DNA of 64,000 bases from Sphingomonas jinjuensis (GTDB lineage Bacteria; Pseudomonadota; Alphaproteobacteria; Sphingomonadales; Sphingomonadaceae), in contig NZ_JACIEV010000003.1 of the NCBI RefSeq assembly GCF_014197105.1, forward strand, positions 1 through 64,000, in the 5' to 3' direction. Shown piece after piece: positions 55,362 to 63,802 of this stretch. The position numbers and the translations under genes are program-made. Below the pieces are notes generated by a model that was not told the DNA's origin, did not search any database, and saw only the letters and a program-made list of their open reading frames with translations. The number at the start of each line of letters is the position of its first letter. The first letter of the stretch is position 1.

Positions 55362-56322
55362 TACTCTAGAGCTGACCGAGTTGCCCGATCCCACTGCGGG
55401 TTCGGGTCAGGTGGTGGTGCGGGTGAAGGCCTGCGCGATCAACTATCCCGACGTGCTCATCATCGAGGACAAGTATCAGTTCCGCCCCGAGCGCCCGTTT
55501 GCGCCGGGCGGCGAGATCGCGGGCGAGATCGACAGCGTCGGCGAGGGCGTGAGCGGCTGGCAGGCGGGCGACCGGGTCATCGCGATGCTCGGCCATGGCG
55601 GCCTGTCGGAAAAGGTGATCGCCGATCCGGCCAAGCTGTATCGCCTGCCCGAAGGGCGCAGCTTCGCGGAAGGCGCCTCGCTGATCCTGACCTATGCGAC
55701 GACGATCCATGCGCTGCTCGATCGGGGGCGTCTGAAGGCCGGTCAGTCGCTGCTGGTGCTGGGCGCGGCGGGCGGCGTCGGGCTGGCGGCGATCGAGCTG
55801 GGCAAGGCCTATCGCGCGCGCGTCGTCGCGGCGGTGTCGTCGGAGGAGAAGGCGGCGGCTGCCAAGGCGGCGGGCGCGGACGAGACGATCATCTATGGCC
55901 GGGCACCCTTCGACAAGGAGGCGTCGAAGGCGCTTGCCGACCAGTTCAAGGCGGCGGGCGGCAAGCAGGGCTTCGACGTGATCTACGACCCGGTAGGCGG
56001 CGATTATGCCGAGCCCGCGTTGCGATCGATCGGGTGGGAAGGGCGCTATCTGGTCGTCGGCTTTCCGGCGGGTATCCCGAAACTCCCGCTCAACCTGACG
56101 CTGCTGAAGAGCTGCGACGTATGCGGCGTGTTCTGGGGCGCGTTCGCGGCGCGCGATCCGCAGGCCAACCAGGCGCATGTCGACACGCTGTTCCGGTTGT
56201 GGAGCGAGGGCAAAATCGCGCCGAAGGTGACCGACACTTTCCCGCTGGCGCGCGGCGGCGATGCGATCGCGAAGATGGCAGCACGCGGGGCGATCGGAAA
56301 ATTGGTCGTCGAATTGGACTAG
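55324..56322 (+). CDS. NADPH:quinone oxidoreductase-like medium-chain dehydrogenase
   Basis: The 332-aa product belongs to the zinc-free QOR branch of the MDR family. Segments [55 protein letters not shown], and the NADPH fold [19 protein letters not shown] fit. Start ATG 55324 lies inside leuD with GGAGAAG upstream, so its N-terminus overlaps the leuD tail by 38 bases. Likely NADPH-dependent reduction of quinones or enones. Confidence 0.88.
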   Translation: MRALLSKAVGGPDTLELTELPDPTAGSGQVVVRVKACAINYPDVLIIEDKYQFRPERPFAPGGEIAGEIDSVGEGVSGWQAGDRVIAMLGHGGLSEKVIADPAKLYRLPEGRSFAEGASLILTYATTIHALLDRGRLKAGQSLLVLGAAGGVGLAAIELGKAYRARVVAAVSSEEKAAAAKAAGADETIIYGRAPFDKEASKALADQFKAAGGKQGFDVIYDPVGGDYAEPALRSIGWEGRYLVVGFPAGIPKLPLNLTLLKSCDVCGVFWGAFAARDPQANQAHVDTLFRLWSEGKIAPKVTDTFPLARGGDAIAKMAARGAIGKLVVELD

Positions 56323-56372
56323 GCGGCCAGCAAGTCCTCGTCGGACATCAATGAGATGCCGCGGCTGTCCGG

Positions 56373-56495
56373 TCAGGTCAACCGAAGGATCGCGCCGACG
56401 ATCAACGCCCATAGCGCGATCGAGATTGCCGATCCGATCACCATCCCGACGATGGCGTTCGATGCGAAGCGGCCTCTGGGGGCGGCGTCGCCCAT
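56373..56495 (-). CDS. 40-aa single-helix membrane protein
   Basis: The ATG at 56495 has a strong ribosome site (GAGGAGAG, five bases upstream). The peptide is MGDAAPRGRFASNAIVGMVI followed by GSAISIALWALIVGAILRLT: one membrane helix. It converges on the quinone oxidoreductase gene and lies before the zeta gene. Unknown function; a clear ORF for its size. Confidence 0.55.
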   Translation of the reverse strand: MGDAAPRGRFASNAIVGMVIGSAISIALWALIVGAILRLT

Positions 56496-56659
56496 GGTAA
56501 CTCTCCTCAAGGTCGCGGACGTCTTGTACGCGCCGCTGATGTTATCAGCGTCCGGATGACCCGATTGTTCCGCCCGCATCACGCTGCGTTGCGCGGCTCG
56601 CCCACGCCACCTATGTGTCCGGTCAACGACACAGCCAATCAATCGGGGACGATGTTGCA

Positions 56660-56983
56660 ATGACCACCTTCGACGACCGCGAGCGCGCTTTCGAGACCAA
56701 GTTCGCCCGTGATGAGGAGATGGCGTTCCGCGTCACCGCACGTCGCAACCGCCTGCTCGGCCAGTGGGCCGCCGGGCTGATGAAGCTGACGCCCGAGGAA
56801 ACCGACGCCTATGCCAAGTCGGTCGTCCAGGCCGATTTCGAGGAAGCGGGCGACGAGGACGTCGTGCGCAAGCTGCTGGGCGATCTGGTCGCGGCGGGGA
56901 TCGATATCGACGACGCCGCGGTCCGCCGCGCGATCGAGGAGCAGAACGTCGAGGCGCGTCGCCAGCTGATGGGGACCGAATAA
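56660..56983 (+). CDS. ATPase inhibitor subunit zeta (DUF1476)
   Basis: The 107-aa helical protein matches DUF1476, the alphaproteobacterial zeta subunit that blocks F1-ATPase rotation. It reads TTFDDRERAFETKFARDEEM, FRVTARRNRLLGQWAAGLM and DFEEAGDEDVVRKLLGDL. Start ATG 56660. It is followed by bolA and a Grx4 gene, a frequent alphaproteobacterial grouping. Confidence 0.9.
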   Translation: MTTFDDRERAFETKFARDEEMAFRVTARRNRLLGQWAAGLMKLTPEETDAYAKSVVQADFEEAGDEDVVRKLLGDLVAAGIDIDDAAVRRAIEEQNVEARRQLMGTE

Positions 56984-56990
56984 GGTGGCG

Positions 56991-57215
56991 ATGACGGCCG
57001 ACGAGATCGAAAGTCTGATCCGCGCCGGCATCCCCGACGCGCAGGTCGAGATCACCGACCTGGCGGGCGACGGGGACCATTATGCCGCGCGGGTCGTTAG
57101 TGCGAGCTTCGAAGGGCTGCCCCGCGTGAAGCAGCACCAGAAGGTCTATGCGGCGCTCGGCGGCCGGATGGGCGGAGTGCTCCACGCGTTGCAGCTGACC
57201 ACGGCGGCTTCCTGA
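56991..57215 (+). CDS. bolA: BolA/IbaG-family protein
   Basis: The 74-aa protein has the BolA fold (TADEIESLIRAGIPDAQVE, DLAGDGDHYAARVVSASFEG, RVKQHQKVYAALGGRMGG). BolA proteins bind Grx4 through a shared Fe-S cluster and help with iron-sulfur handling. ATG 56991 is preferred to GTG 56985. The Grx4 gene follows by 14 bases, as expected for the BolA-Grx pair. Confidence 0.93.
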   Translation: MTADEIESLIRAGIPDAQVEITDLAGDGDHYAARVVSASFEGLPRVKQHQKVYAALGGRMGGVLHALQLTTAAS

Positions 57216-57229
57216 AGGACGAGTTGCGA

Positions 57230-57556
57230 ATGACCGATACCACCAACGCCCGCATCAACGGCATCGTCAAGGGCAGCCCGATCGTGCTGTTCATGAAGGG
57301 ATCGCCGCTGTTCCCGCAGTGCGGCTTTTCCAGCCGTGCGGTCGCGATCCTCAACCACCTGGGTGCCGAGTTCGACAGCGTCGACGTGCTCCAGGATCCC
57401 GAGGTCCGCCAGGGGATCAAGGAATACTCGGACTGGCCCACCATCCCGCAGCTGTACGTCGGGGGTGAGTTCGTCGGCGGATCGGACATCATGATGGAGA
57501 TGTACGAGAGCGGCGAGCTGGCCGAGCTGGTCAAGGGCCAGTCCGCCGCAAGCTGA
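57230..57556 (+). CDS. grxD: Monothiol glutaredoxin, Grx4 type
   Basis: The 108-aa product has the CGFS active site (PQCGFSSRAVAIL, Cys31), the KGSPIVLFMKGSP segment and the TIPQLYVGGEFVGGSDIMME glutathione/cluster part. It assembles a [2Fe-2S] cluster with glutathione and hands it to BolA. ATG 57230 chosen. Forms a unit with bolA. Confidence 0.95.
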   Translation: MTDTTNARINGIVKGSPIVLFMKGSPLFPQCGFSSRAVAILNHLGAEFDSVDVLQDPEVRQGIKEYSDWPTIPQLYVGGEFVGGSDIMMEMYESGELAELVKGQSAAS

Positions 57557-57572
57557 TCGCGGCGCCGGTTCC

Positions 57573-58841
57573 ATGCTGTTCGACAATGCTCGGTTGCGGG
57601 CAGGCACCGATGCGCGCCCGCTGCTGGTTTGCGACCTGACGCAGAGCTATTCGCCGGCTGGCGGCGGCGGGATCAGCACCTATCTGCGCGAAAAGCGCGA
57701 TTACGTGTTGCAGCAGACGCCGCATCACCTGCTTCAGATCGTGCCCGGGCCGGCGGATCGGGTGACGGTGAACGGACGGCACATCTTCGCCGAAGTCGCC
57801 GCCGATCCGGTCAGCGGCAGTCCCAATTACCGCTTCATCCTGCGTGTGCGTGCCGTGCGCGAGTTGCTGGCGCGATATCGCCCCGACGTGATCGAGTCGC
57901 TGTGCCCCTGGGTGCTGCCCTGGGTCGCGATTCAGCATCGAAGGGCCTATCCGGGCACTGCGCTGGTCGCGGGCTATCGCACCGACTTTCCCAACGCGCA
58001 TGTCGATCGCGTCGCACGCGCGCTGTTCGGGCCGCTGGGCCGCGTCTTCTATTGGTTAAGCCTCGGCTACACCGAGATGACGTATCGCGAGTTCGACTGG
58101 GTCTATACGCTGGGTGAGGAGGCGCGGGCCACGCTGGCGAGCCGGGGGATCGAGCGTACCGAGGTGTTGCCGCTGGGCGTCGACACCACGCTGTTCCATC
58201 CCGGCGCGCGCGATCCCGACTATCGCGGCGAGCTGGGGCTGGGCGGCAGCGGGCCGCTGCTTGCCTATGCGGGGCGGATCGACAACGAGAAGCGGGCGGC
58301 GACGCTGGTCGAGATGTTCCGGCTGCTGCCCGCCGACCTCGACGCGGCGATGGTGTTGATCGGCGACGGTAAGCTGCGTCAGCCGCTGATGGCGGCGGCG
58401 AAGGACTTGCCCATCGCCTTTCCGGGGTTCGAGACCGATCGCGCCGGGCTGGCGCGCGCGCTGGCGTCGGCGGATCTGTACGTGTCGGCGATGGCCGACG
58501 AGACGTTCGGCATCTCGGTGATCGAGGCGCAGGCGGCGGGGCTGCCGGTGGTCGGCGTGGCGAGCGGTGCGATGCCCGCGCGCGTGCCGCCGACGCTGGG
58601 GCGGCTGGGGCCGGTCGGCGATGCGCGGGCGATGGCGGACAATGTGCTGGCGCTGTGGCGCGGCGACCATCAGGCGATGGGCCGCGCGGCGTGCGCACAC
58701 GTCGAGGCGAATTTCAGCTGGCAGGCGACGTTCGGGCGGCTCTTCGGCACGATCTATCCCAAGGCGCTGGCGCGTGCCGCGGGGCGGATGGAGAGCCGGG
58801 TTGAGGGTGGACCGGTGAAGGGACCAGTCCACCCTCGCTGA
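57573..58841 (+). CDS. GT4-family glycosyltransferase
   Basis: The 422-aa product has the GT-B fold with an N-terminal acceptor half (GGGGISTYLREKRDYVLQQT, YRTDFPNAHVDRVA) and a donor half with AYAGRIDNEKRAATLVEMF, VLIGDGKLRQPLM and the ADETFGISVIEAQAAGLPVV nucleotide-sugar motif. It likely moves a sugar to a lipid or glycan. Start ATG 57573. Confidence 0.87.
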   Translation: MLFDNARLRAGTDARPLLVCDLTQSYSPAGGGGISTYLREKRDYVLQQTPHHLLQIVPGPADRVTVNGRHIFAEVAADPVSGSPNYRFILRVRAVRELLARYRPDVIESLCPWVLPWVAIQHRRAYPGTALVAGYRTDFPNAHVDRVARALFGPLGRVFYWLSLGYTEMTYREFDWVYTLGEEARATLASRGIERTEVLPLGVDTTLFHPGARDPDYRGELGLGGSGPLLAYAGRIDNEKRAATLVEMFRLLPADLDAAMVLIGDGKLRQPLMAAAKDLPIAFPGFETDRAGLARALASADLYVSAMADETFGISVIEAQAAGLPVVGVASGAMPARVPPTLGRLGPVGDARAMADNVLALWRGDHQAMGRAACAHVEANFSWQATFGRLFGTIYPKALARAAGRMESRVEGGPVKGPVHPR

Positions 58842-58979
58842 AGCGCAGGAGACGCTCGGCTGCCTGGCGTGGTGCAGGGGGCGTGCCAGTTGCAGCGCGG
58901 CCAGGGTGTCGGCGGGGTACGACGGTTAACGGCGTCCACGCATCTTCCATTACCGTAAGAAAAGTCGACAGCCGTTTCG

Positions 58980-59117
58980 ATCCTCCCCCGCCAGGGGGAG
59001 GTGGGGCGCGCATGCGCGTCGGAGGGGGAGGTAAGCAGTGCGCTCTCGATAGTCAGACGCTTACCGCCCCCTCCGTCAGCGCTGCCGCGCTGCCACCTCC
59101 CCCTGGCGGGGGAGGAT
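58980..59117. repeat. Intergenic inverted-repeat element, family A copy 2
   Basis: Arms ATCCTCCCCCGCCAGGGGGA and inverted partner (GGCGGGGGAGGAT) face each other, each with a second hairpin (GCGCGCATGCGCG on the left). It matches 26186-26313 over about 45 bases at both ends. It lies 15 bases before the blaI promoter. Confidence 0.88.
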
Positions 59118-59132
59118 GGGGTTTTGGAGCGC

Positions 59133-59171
59133 TTGACTACGGGCGTAATCGGTGAGACTACAGACGTAGTC
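59133..59171 (+). promoter_or_regulatory. blaI promoter with two tandem operator dyads
   Basis: Two related dyads, GACTACGGGCGTAATC (59135-59150) and GACTACAGACGTAGTC (59156-59171), are 21 bases apart centre to centre (two helical turns). The inner GACTAC-N4-GTAGTC is perfectly symmetrical. The first overlaps a TTGACT -35 element and the second the expected -10 region. BlaI/MecI repressors bind dyads around TACA-N-TGTA; these carry the related TAC/GTA core. Autoregulation is likely. Confidence 0.65.
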
Positions 59172-59189
59172 AGCAAGGAGAAGCGAGTC

Positions 59190-59558
59190 GTGGCCGAGCG
59201 TATCAGCGATGCCGAGCATGCGGTGATGGAGGTCTTGTGGGACCAGGCGCCACTGACGGCGCAGGACGTCGCCGAGCGCGTCGATCCGGCGCGTGGCTGG
59301 AGCGCGAATACCGTCAAGACGCTGCTGGGGCGGCTGCTCGCCAAGGCGGCGATCACGCACGAGGAGGACGGCCGGCGCTATCTCTACCGGCCACTCGTCA
59401 AGCGCGAGGATTACGTGTCGGGCGAATCGCGGCGGCTGATCGACCGGCTGTTCGGTGGGCGGCTGACCCCGCTGGTCGCGCATCTTGCCGAGCGCGACCA
59501 GTTGACCGCCGATGACATCGCCGAGATCGAGGCCCTGCTGAAGGATCTCAAGGCATGA
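59190..59558 (+). CDS. blaI: BlaI/MecI-family repressor
   Basis: The 122-aa winged-helix repressor has RISDAEHAVMEVLWDQAPLT, AQDVAERVDPARGWSANTVK and KTLLGRLLAKAAITHEEDGR (DNA-binding domain), and a C-terminal dimer region (ESRRLIDRLFGGRLTPLVAH) where BlaR1 cleavage normally occurs. Starts with GTG at 59190, GGAG upstream. Overlaps the M56 gene by four bases (ATGA). Usually controls genes near it or at a distance; no beta-lactamase gene is adjacent. Confidence 0.9.
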   Translation: MAERISDAEHAVMEVLWDQAPLTAQDVAERVDPARGWSANTVKTLLGRLLAKAAITHEEDGRRYLYRPLVKREDYVSGESRRLIDRLFGGRLTPLVAHLAERDQLTADDIAEIEALLKDLKA

Positions 59559-61177
59559 TCGCCTGGGCCATCGAGGCGCTGATCGCCTCCGCCGCCCTCA
59601 TGGCGCTGGTGCTGCTGGTGCGGGGGCCGGTCCGCCGCGCCTTCGGTCCCGGCGTCGCCTACGCGCTCTGGGCGCTTCCCCTGCTTCGCCTGTTGATGCC
59701 GCCGCTGCCCGCCGAATGGCATGAGGCCGCGGTGAGCCCGATCAGCCAGGCCGGCGAGACGATCACCGTCCTGGTGATCGAACCCGCCGGCATGGTCGCC
59801 GCGCCCGTTTCAAGCTTTCCCTCGCTGGGCCTAGTGCTTGCACTGTTATGGTCGGCGGGCGCGGCGGTTTTTCTGATCTGGCACAGCCTTCGCCATGCGA
59901 GCTTCTGCCGCCGCCTGCTGCGCGGGGCGACGCGGGTTGGTAGGCATGGCGCGATCGAGGTGATCGAGAGCCCGGCGGTGCCGGGGCCGCTCGCCTTCGG
60001 TATCTTCCGCCGCTACGTCGCCTTTCCGCGCGATTTCGCCGAACGCTACGATACCGACGAGCGCGACCTGGCGCTGGCGCACGAGCTGGGTCACCATGCT
60101 CGCGGCGACCTAGTCGCGAACTGGACCGCGCTGATCGTGCTCGCGCTCCATTGGTTCAACCCCATCGCCTGGCGCGCATTCCGCGCATTCCGCGCCGACC
60201 AGGAGCTGGCCAACGACGCCCGCGTGCTGGCCGGCCGGTCGGCGTTCGATCGCCACGCCTATGCCTGTGCGATCGTCAAGACCGCGCATGGCGGCAACTT
60301 CTCCGCCGCCTGTCACCTCCACGCCGTCGACAATCTGAAAGGACGTTTGAAGATGCTCAACACCTCGCGCCGGTCGCGGCGTCGGATCGCCGCCGGGACC
60401 GCTTCGGTCGCCGCTATCGTCTGCGCCGGGCTCGGCTTGACCGCGTCGGGCACCCAGGCCGCCGAGCGGATCAAGACCGCGACGGGCATCGACCTCGACC
60501 AGATCGAGGCGGCCATCCCGGCGCCGGCGACGGTGCCCGCCGTCCCGGCGACCGCCGCGCAGCCTGCCGCCCCCACGCTCGCCGCGATGACGCCGGCCAA
60601 ACGCGACGGCAAGGACAAGAAGCGTGTCGTCGTGGTGAAGAACGGCGAAAGCAAGGTCTACGAAGGCGCAGATGCCGACGCCTATCTCGCCGCCCATCCC
60701 GACACGATGCCGCCGATGCCGGCCATGACGAAGATGCCGCCGATGCCGCCGATGCCGCCGGTGGCGAGCATGGACGCCGCTCGCGCCAATCCGCCGATGC
60801 GTCCCGAGCACTACCGCGTCATGTTCCGCCGCAGCGATGTGCCGCAGGTCAGCTCGACCAATTGCCCCGGCGACAATCTGAACCCCACCGTCATCAACAC
60901 CCGTGACGGGCACCAGCAGAAGATCGTGATCTGCACGAACCGGATCGAGGCGCAGGCGAAGCGCGGCGAGGCGATGGCGGCGCGCGCCGCCGAGATGCAG
61001 GTCAACGCCGGCGAGATCCGCCGCAGCGCGATGTCCGCGGCGCTCGCCAGCCTGAAAGCGACGCGCGCGCAGATGGCATCGAACCGCGACATGGGCGAGG
61101 AGGCGCGCAACGAGGTGCTCGCCTCGCTCGACGAATCGATCGCGGAGCTGCGCAGCGAGATGAACAGCAAGGATTGA
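59555..61177 (+). CDS. M56-family peptidase, BlaR1-like, with a non-penicillin-binding sensor region
   Basis: The 540-aa membrane protein has a BlaR1/MecR1-like N-terminal half with three to four helices and the zinc motif HELGHH (residues 176-181) in a cytoplasmic loop. The last helix is at about 277-299. The remaining 240 residues (300-540) are not a penicillin-binding domain: there is no SxxK or KTG-like core. They contain an Ala/Pro-rich stretch, a Met/Pro repeat (MPPMPPMPP at about 394-402), two cysteines (NCPGD and VICTNR) and a long helical C-terminus. The signal sensed is therefore probably not a beta-lactam. Paired with blaI by a four-base overlap. Confidence 0.85.
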   Translation: MIAWAIEALIASAALMALVLLVRGPVRRAFGPGVAYALWALPLLRLLMPPLPAEWHEAAVSPISQAGETITVLVIEPAGMVAAPVSSFPSLGLVLALLWSAGAAVFLIWHSLRHASFCRRLLRGATRVGRHGAIEVIESPAVPGPLAFGIFRRYVAFPRDFAERYDTDERDLALAHELGHHARGDLVANWTALIVLALHWFNPIAWRAFRAFRADQELANDARVLAGRSAFDRHAYACAIVKTAHGGNFSAACHLHAVDNLKGRLKMLNTSRRSRRRIAAGTASVAAIVCAGLGLTASGTQAAERIKTATGIDLDQIEAAIPAPATVPAVPATAAQPAAPTLAAMTPAKRDGKDKKRVVVVKNGESKVYEGADADAYLAAHPDTMPPMPAMTKMPPMPPMPPVASMDAARANPPMRPEHYRVMFRRSDVPQVSSTNCPGDNLNPTVINTRDGHQQKIVICTNRIEAQAKRGEAMAARAAEMQVNAGEIRRSAMSAALASLKATRAQMASNRDMGEEARNEVLASLDESIAELRSEMNSKD

Positions 61178-61216
61178 CGGGGTTGCGCGGGGCGTCCCGC
61201 GCAGCCATCTGGTCCG

Positions 61217-62077
61217 ATGATGGGCGAGTTTCCGACCGGCATTGCGATTGAGCTAGAACCGCTGGTCACCCGGGTACTCGCCCCCAATGCGTCACCCTAT
61301 ACCTACACCGGCACGCAGACCCATCTGGTCGGTGTCGGTGATCTGGCGATCATCGATCCCGGTCCCGACGACCCTGCCCACATCGACGCGTTGATGGCGG
61401 CGGTGGCAGGGCGGCCCGTGACAGCGATCGTCGTCACCCATCATCATCGCGATCACAGCCCGGCGACCCGGCCGCTGCAACGGCTGACCGGCGCGCCGAT
61501 CGTCGGTGCGGCCTCGGTGACGGTCAGCGACGGGGGGCCGCGCGCCGATGCCGCCTTCGACGCCGACTATGCGCCCGACCGGGTGATGGCGGAGGGCGAC
61601 CGAATGAGCGGTGCCGGCTGGACGCTGGAGGCGGTGGCGACGCCGGGTCATACGTCGAACCATCTCGCCTTCGCGCTGCCCGAAACCAAGGCGTTGTTTT
61701 CGGGCGATCACGTCATGGGCTGGTCGACGACGATCGTCTCGCCCCCCGATGGCGACATGGCGGCCTATATGGCGAGCCTGGACAAGCTGATGACACGCGA
61801 CGACCGGGTCTATTATCCCGGCCACGGCGAGGCGGTGGAGAACCCGCGTCGGCTGGTGCGCGGGATGCTGGGCCATCGCAAGCAGCGCGAAGGCCAGATC
61901 CTGCGCCTGCTTCGCAGTGCCGACGCCGATGTGCCGGCGATGGTATCGCGGATGTATGTCGGGCTCGACCGACGACTGGTGCCGGCGGCCGAGCGATCGG
62001 TGCTGGCGCACCTGTATGATTTGCGCGACCGCGCGCTGGTGAGCGAGGAGGGCGAGACATGGCGGATCCGGAGCTGA
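61217..62077 (+). CDS. MBL-fold hydrolase, LACTB2-like
   Basis: The 286-aa product has the metallo-beta-lactamase fold with IVVTHHHRDHSPATRPL (zinc ligands), VATPGHTSNHLAF, FSGDHVMGW and YYPGHGEAVENP. A C-terminal helical domain (HRKQREGQILRLL) resembles LACTB2 and glyoxalase-II-like ribonuclease or hydrolase proteins. Most likely a housekeeping thioester or RNA hydrolase; a real beta-lactamase is unlikely as no export signal is present. ATG 61217. Confidence 0.87.
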   Translation: MMGEFPTGIAIELEPLVTRVLAPNASPYTYTGTQTHLVGVGDLAIIDPGPDDPAHIDALMAAVAGRPVTAIVVTHHHRDHSPATRPLQRLTGAPIVGAASVTVSDGGPRADAAFDADYAPDRVMAEGDRMSGAGWTLEAVATPGHTSNHLAFALPETKALFSGDHVMGWSTTIVSPPDGDMAAYMASLDKLMTRDDRVYYPGHGEAVENPRRLVRGMLGHRKQREGQILRLLRSADADVPAMVSRMYVGLDRRLVPAAERSVLAHLYDLRDRALVSEEGETWRIRS

Positions 62078-62790
62078 CGCCGACACCGACACCCGCAGCG
62101 TCGGGGGCGATGCCGTTCCTGGGCAAGCTGGCCGGCGCGCTGATCCTGCTGCTGCTGGCCGGGCTGATCGCGGTGTGGGGCGTACAGCGCTATGTCCGCG
62201 ACCGGCTGACCCCCGATCCGACGACGATTGCGAGCGCCAGCCTGGACGGGCTGCGCGAGCAGAACCGGCTGTCGACCTTCGCCGCGCGCTTCGTGGCGGT
62301 GGTGACGTCGAAGCAGTCGCAGCTGGGGCTGTCGACCGAGAAGACGCTGATCATGCCCGGGATGGTGCGGTACGAGGTCGATCTGGCCAAGCTGACGCAG
62401 CGCGACGTCGCGTGGGACGAGGCGACGAAGACGCTGGCGGTGCGGCTGCCGGGCGTCGAGGTCGACGGGCCGCAGGTCGATCTCAACGCGATCCGCGAAT
62501 ATGGCACCGGCGGGCTGCTGACGACCTTCACCGATGCCGAGGCGCGGCTCGACGGCGCCAATCGCAAGGCGGGACAGCTGGAGCTGATGCGCCAGGCGCG
62601 CGAGCCGGCGATGATGCGGCTGGCGCATGACGCGACCCGCCGCGCGGTCGAGCGCAGCTTCGCGATGCCGCTACGCGCCGCCGGGATCGACGCGACGGTC
62701 AAGGTGACGTTCGCCGACGAGCCCACCGCCAACAACCAGCGATGGGATGTCTCGCGTTCGCTCGAGGAAGTGCTAGGGAACCGCCAATGA
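62059..62790 (+). CDS. DUF4230-family membrane-anchored protein
   Basis: The 243-aa product has one N-terminal membrane helix (LAGALILLLLAGLIAVWGVQ) after a Thr/Pro-rich start and a DUF4230 periplasmic domain (RLSTFAARFVAVVTSKQSQLG, MPGMVRYEVDLAKLTQRDV). Unknown function; widespread in alphaproteobacteria. It overlaps the MBL gene by 19 bases and nadA by four bases. Confidence 0.82.
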   Translation: MADPELTPTPTPAASGAMPFLGKLAGALILLLLAGLIAVWGVQRYVRDRLTPDPTTIASASLDGLREQNRLSTFAARFVAVVTSKQSQLGLSTEKTLIMPGMVRYEVDLAKLTQRDVAWDEATKTLAVRLPGVEVDGPQVDLNAIREYGTGGLLTTFTDAEARLDGANRKAGQLELMRQAREPAMMRLAHDATRRAVERSFAMPLRAAGIDATVKVTFADEPTANNQRWDVSRSLEEVLGNRQ

Positions 62791-63788
62791 GCCACCAGCC
62801 CACCAATCTCGCCGGCGTCGATATCCGTGCCGAGATCGATCGCCTGCGCCGCGAGCGCAACGCCGTGATCCTGGCGCATTATTACCAGAAGCCAGAAATC
62901 CAGGACATCGCCGACTTCGTGGGCGACAGCCTCGACCTCAGCCGCCGCGCGGCGGAAACCGACGCCGACGTCATCGCCTTTTGCGGGGTGCGCTTCATGG
63001 CGGAGACGGCGAAGATCCTGTCGCCGCAGAAGACGGTGATCCTGCCCGACATGGACGCCGGTTGCAGTCTGGAAGACAGCTGCCCGCCCGAGCAGTTCGC
63101 GGCATTCCGGGCGCAGCATCCCGATCACATCGCGCTGACGTACATCAACTGCTCGGCGGCAGTGAAGGCGCTGTCCGACGTGATCGTGACGTCGTCGTCG
63201 GCGGAAAAGATCCTGTCGCAAATCCCGCCCGAGCAGAAGATCATCTTCGGCCCCGACCGCAACCTGGGCGGCTATCTGGCGCGCAAGACGGGGCGCGACC
63301 TGCTGTTGTGGCCGGGCGTCTGCATCGTCCACGAGGCGTTCAGCGAAACCGAGCTGATGAAGCTGAAGGCCGAGTATCCCGGCGCGCCGGTCGCGGCGCA
63401 TCCCGAATGCCCGGCGGTGATCCTGGACCACGCCGATTACGTCGGGTCGACGCGCGGCATCCTGGACTATGCGATGGCGATGCCTGGCGACACGCTGATC
63501 GTCGCGACCGAGCCGCACATCATCCACCAGATGGAAAAGGCGCTGCCCGACAAGCACTTCATCGGCGCGCCCGGGGCCGACGGGAACTGCAACTGCAACA
63601 TCTGCCCGTATATGGCGCTCAACACGATGGAGAAGCTGTACGTCGCGCTGCGCGACCTGGAGCCGCGGATCGAGATCGAGGAAGAGCTGCGGCTGAAGGC
63701 GAAGAAGAGCCTCGACGCGATGCTGTCGATGGCCTCGGCGACGGTGGGGCAGGGCGACCTAGGGCCGGTGAAGGTCACGGGAGACTGA
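62787..63788 (+). CDS. nadA: Quinolinate synthase A
   Basis: The 333-aa [4Fe-4S] enzyme condenses iminoaspartate with dihydroxyacetone phosphate in NAD synthesis. It reads AVILAHYYQKPEIQDIADFV, MDAGCSLEDSCPPEQF, WPGVCIVHEAFSETEL, HPECPAVILDHADYVGST and GADGNCNCNICPYMALNTM, which together provide the cluster cysteines. Start ATG 62787. nadC follows, giving the usual nadA-nadC order; nadB is not in the window. Confidence 0.96.
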   Translation: MSHQPTNLAGVDIRAEIDRLRRERNAVILAHYYQKPEIQDIADFVGDSLDLSRRAAETDADVIAFCGVRFMAETAKILSPQKTVILPDMDAGCSLEDSCPPEQFAAFRAQHPDHIALTYINCSAAVKALSDVIVTSSSAEKILSQIPPEQKIIFGPDRNLGGYLARKTGRDLLLWPGVCIVHEAFSETELMKLKAEYPGAPVAAHPECPAVILDHADYVGSTRGILDYAMAMPGDTLIVATEPHIIHQMEKALPDKHFIGAPGADGNCNCNICPYMALNTMEKLYVALRDLEPRIEIEEELRLKAKKSLDAMLSMASATVGQGDLGPVKVTGD

Positions 63789-63802
63789 CCGCGGTGGCGT
63801 TC

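Larger units (their letters stand above)
58842..59189. other. 348-base intergenic region: repeat element and blaI operators
   Basis: From 58842 to about 58979 I see nothing. 58980-59117 is a family A repeat element, and 59133-59171 holds the blaI promoter with two operator-like dyads. Confidence 0.7.

Noticed and set aside
61217..62077. Metallo-beta-lactamase acting with the upstream BlaI/BlaR1 pair
   Set aside because: The HHHRDH motif shows an MBL fold, but the protein lacks a signal peptide and has a LACTB2-like C-terminal domain. Proximity alone does not make it a resistance gene.
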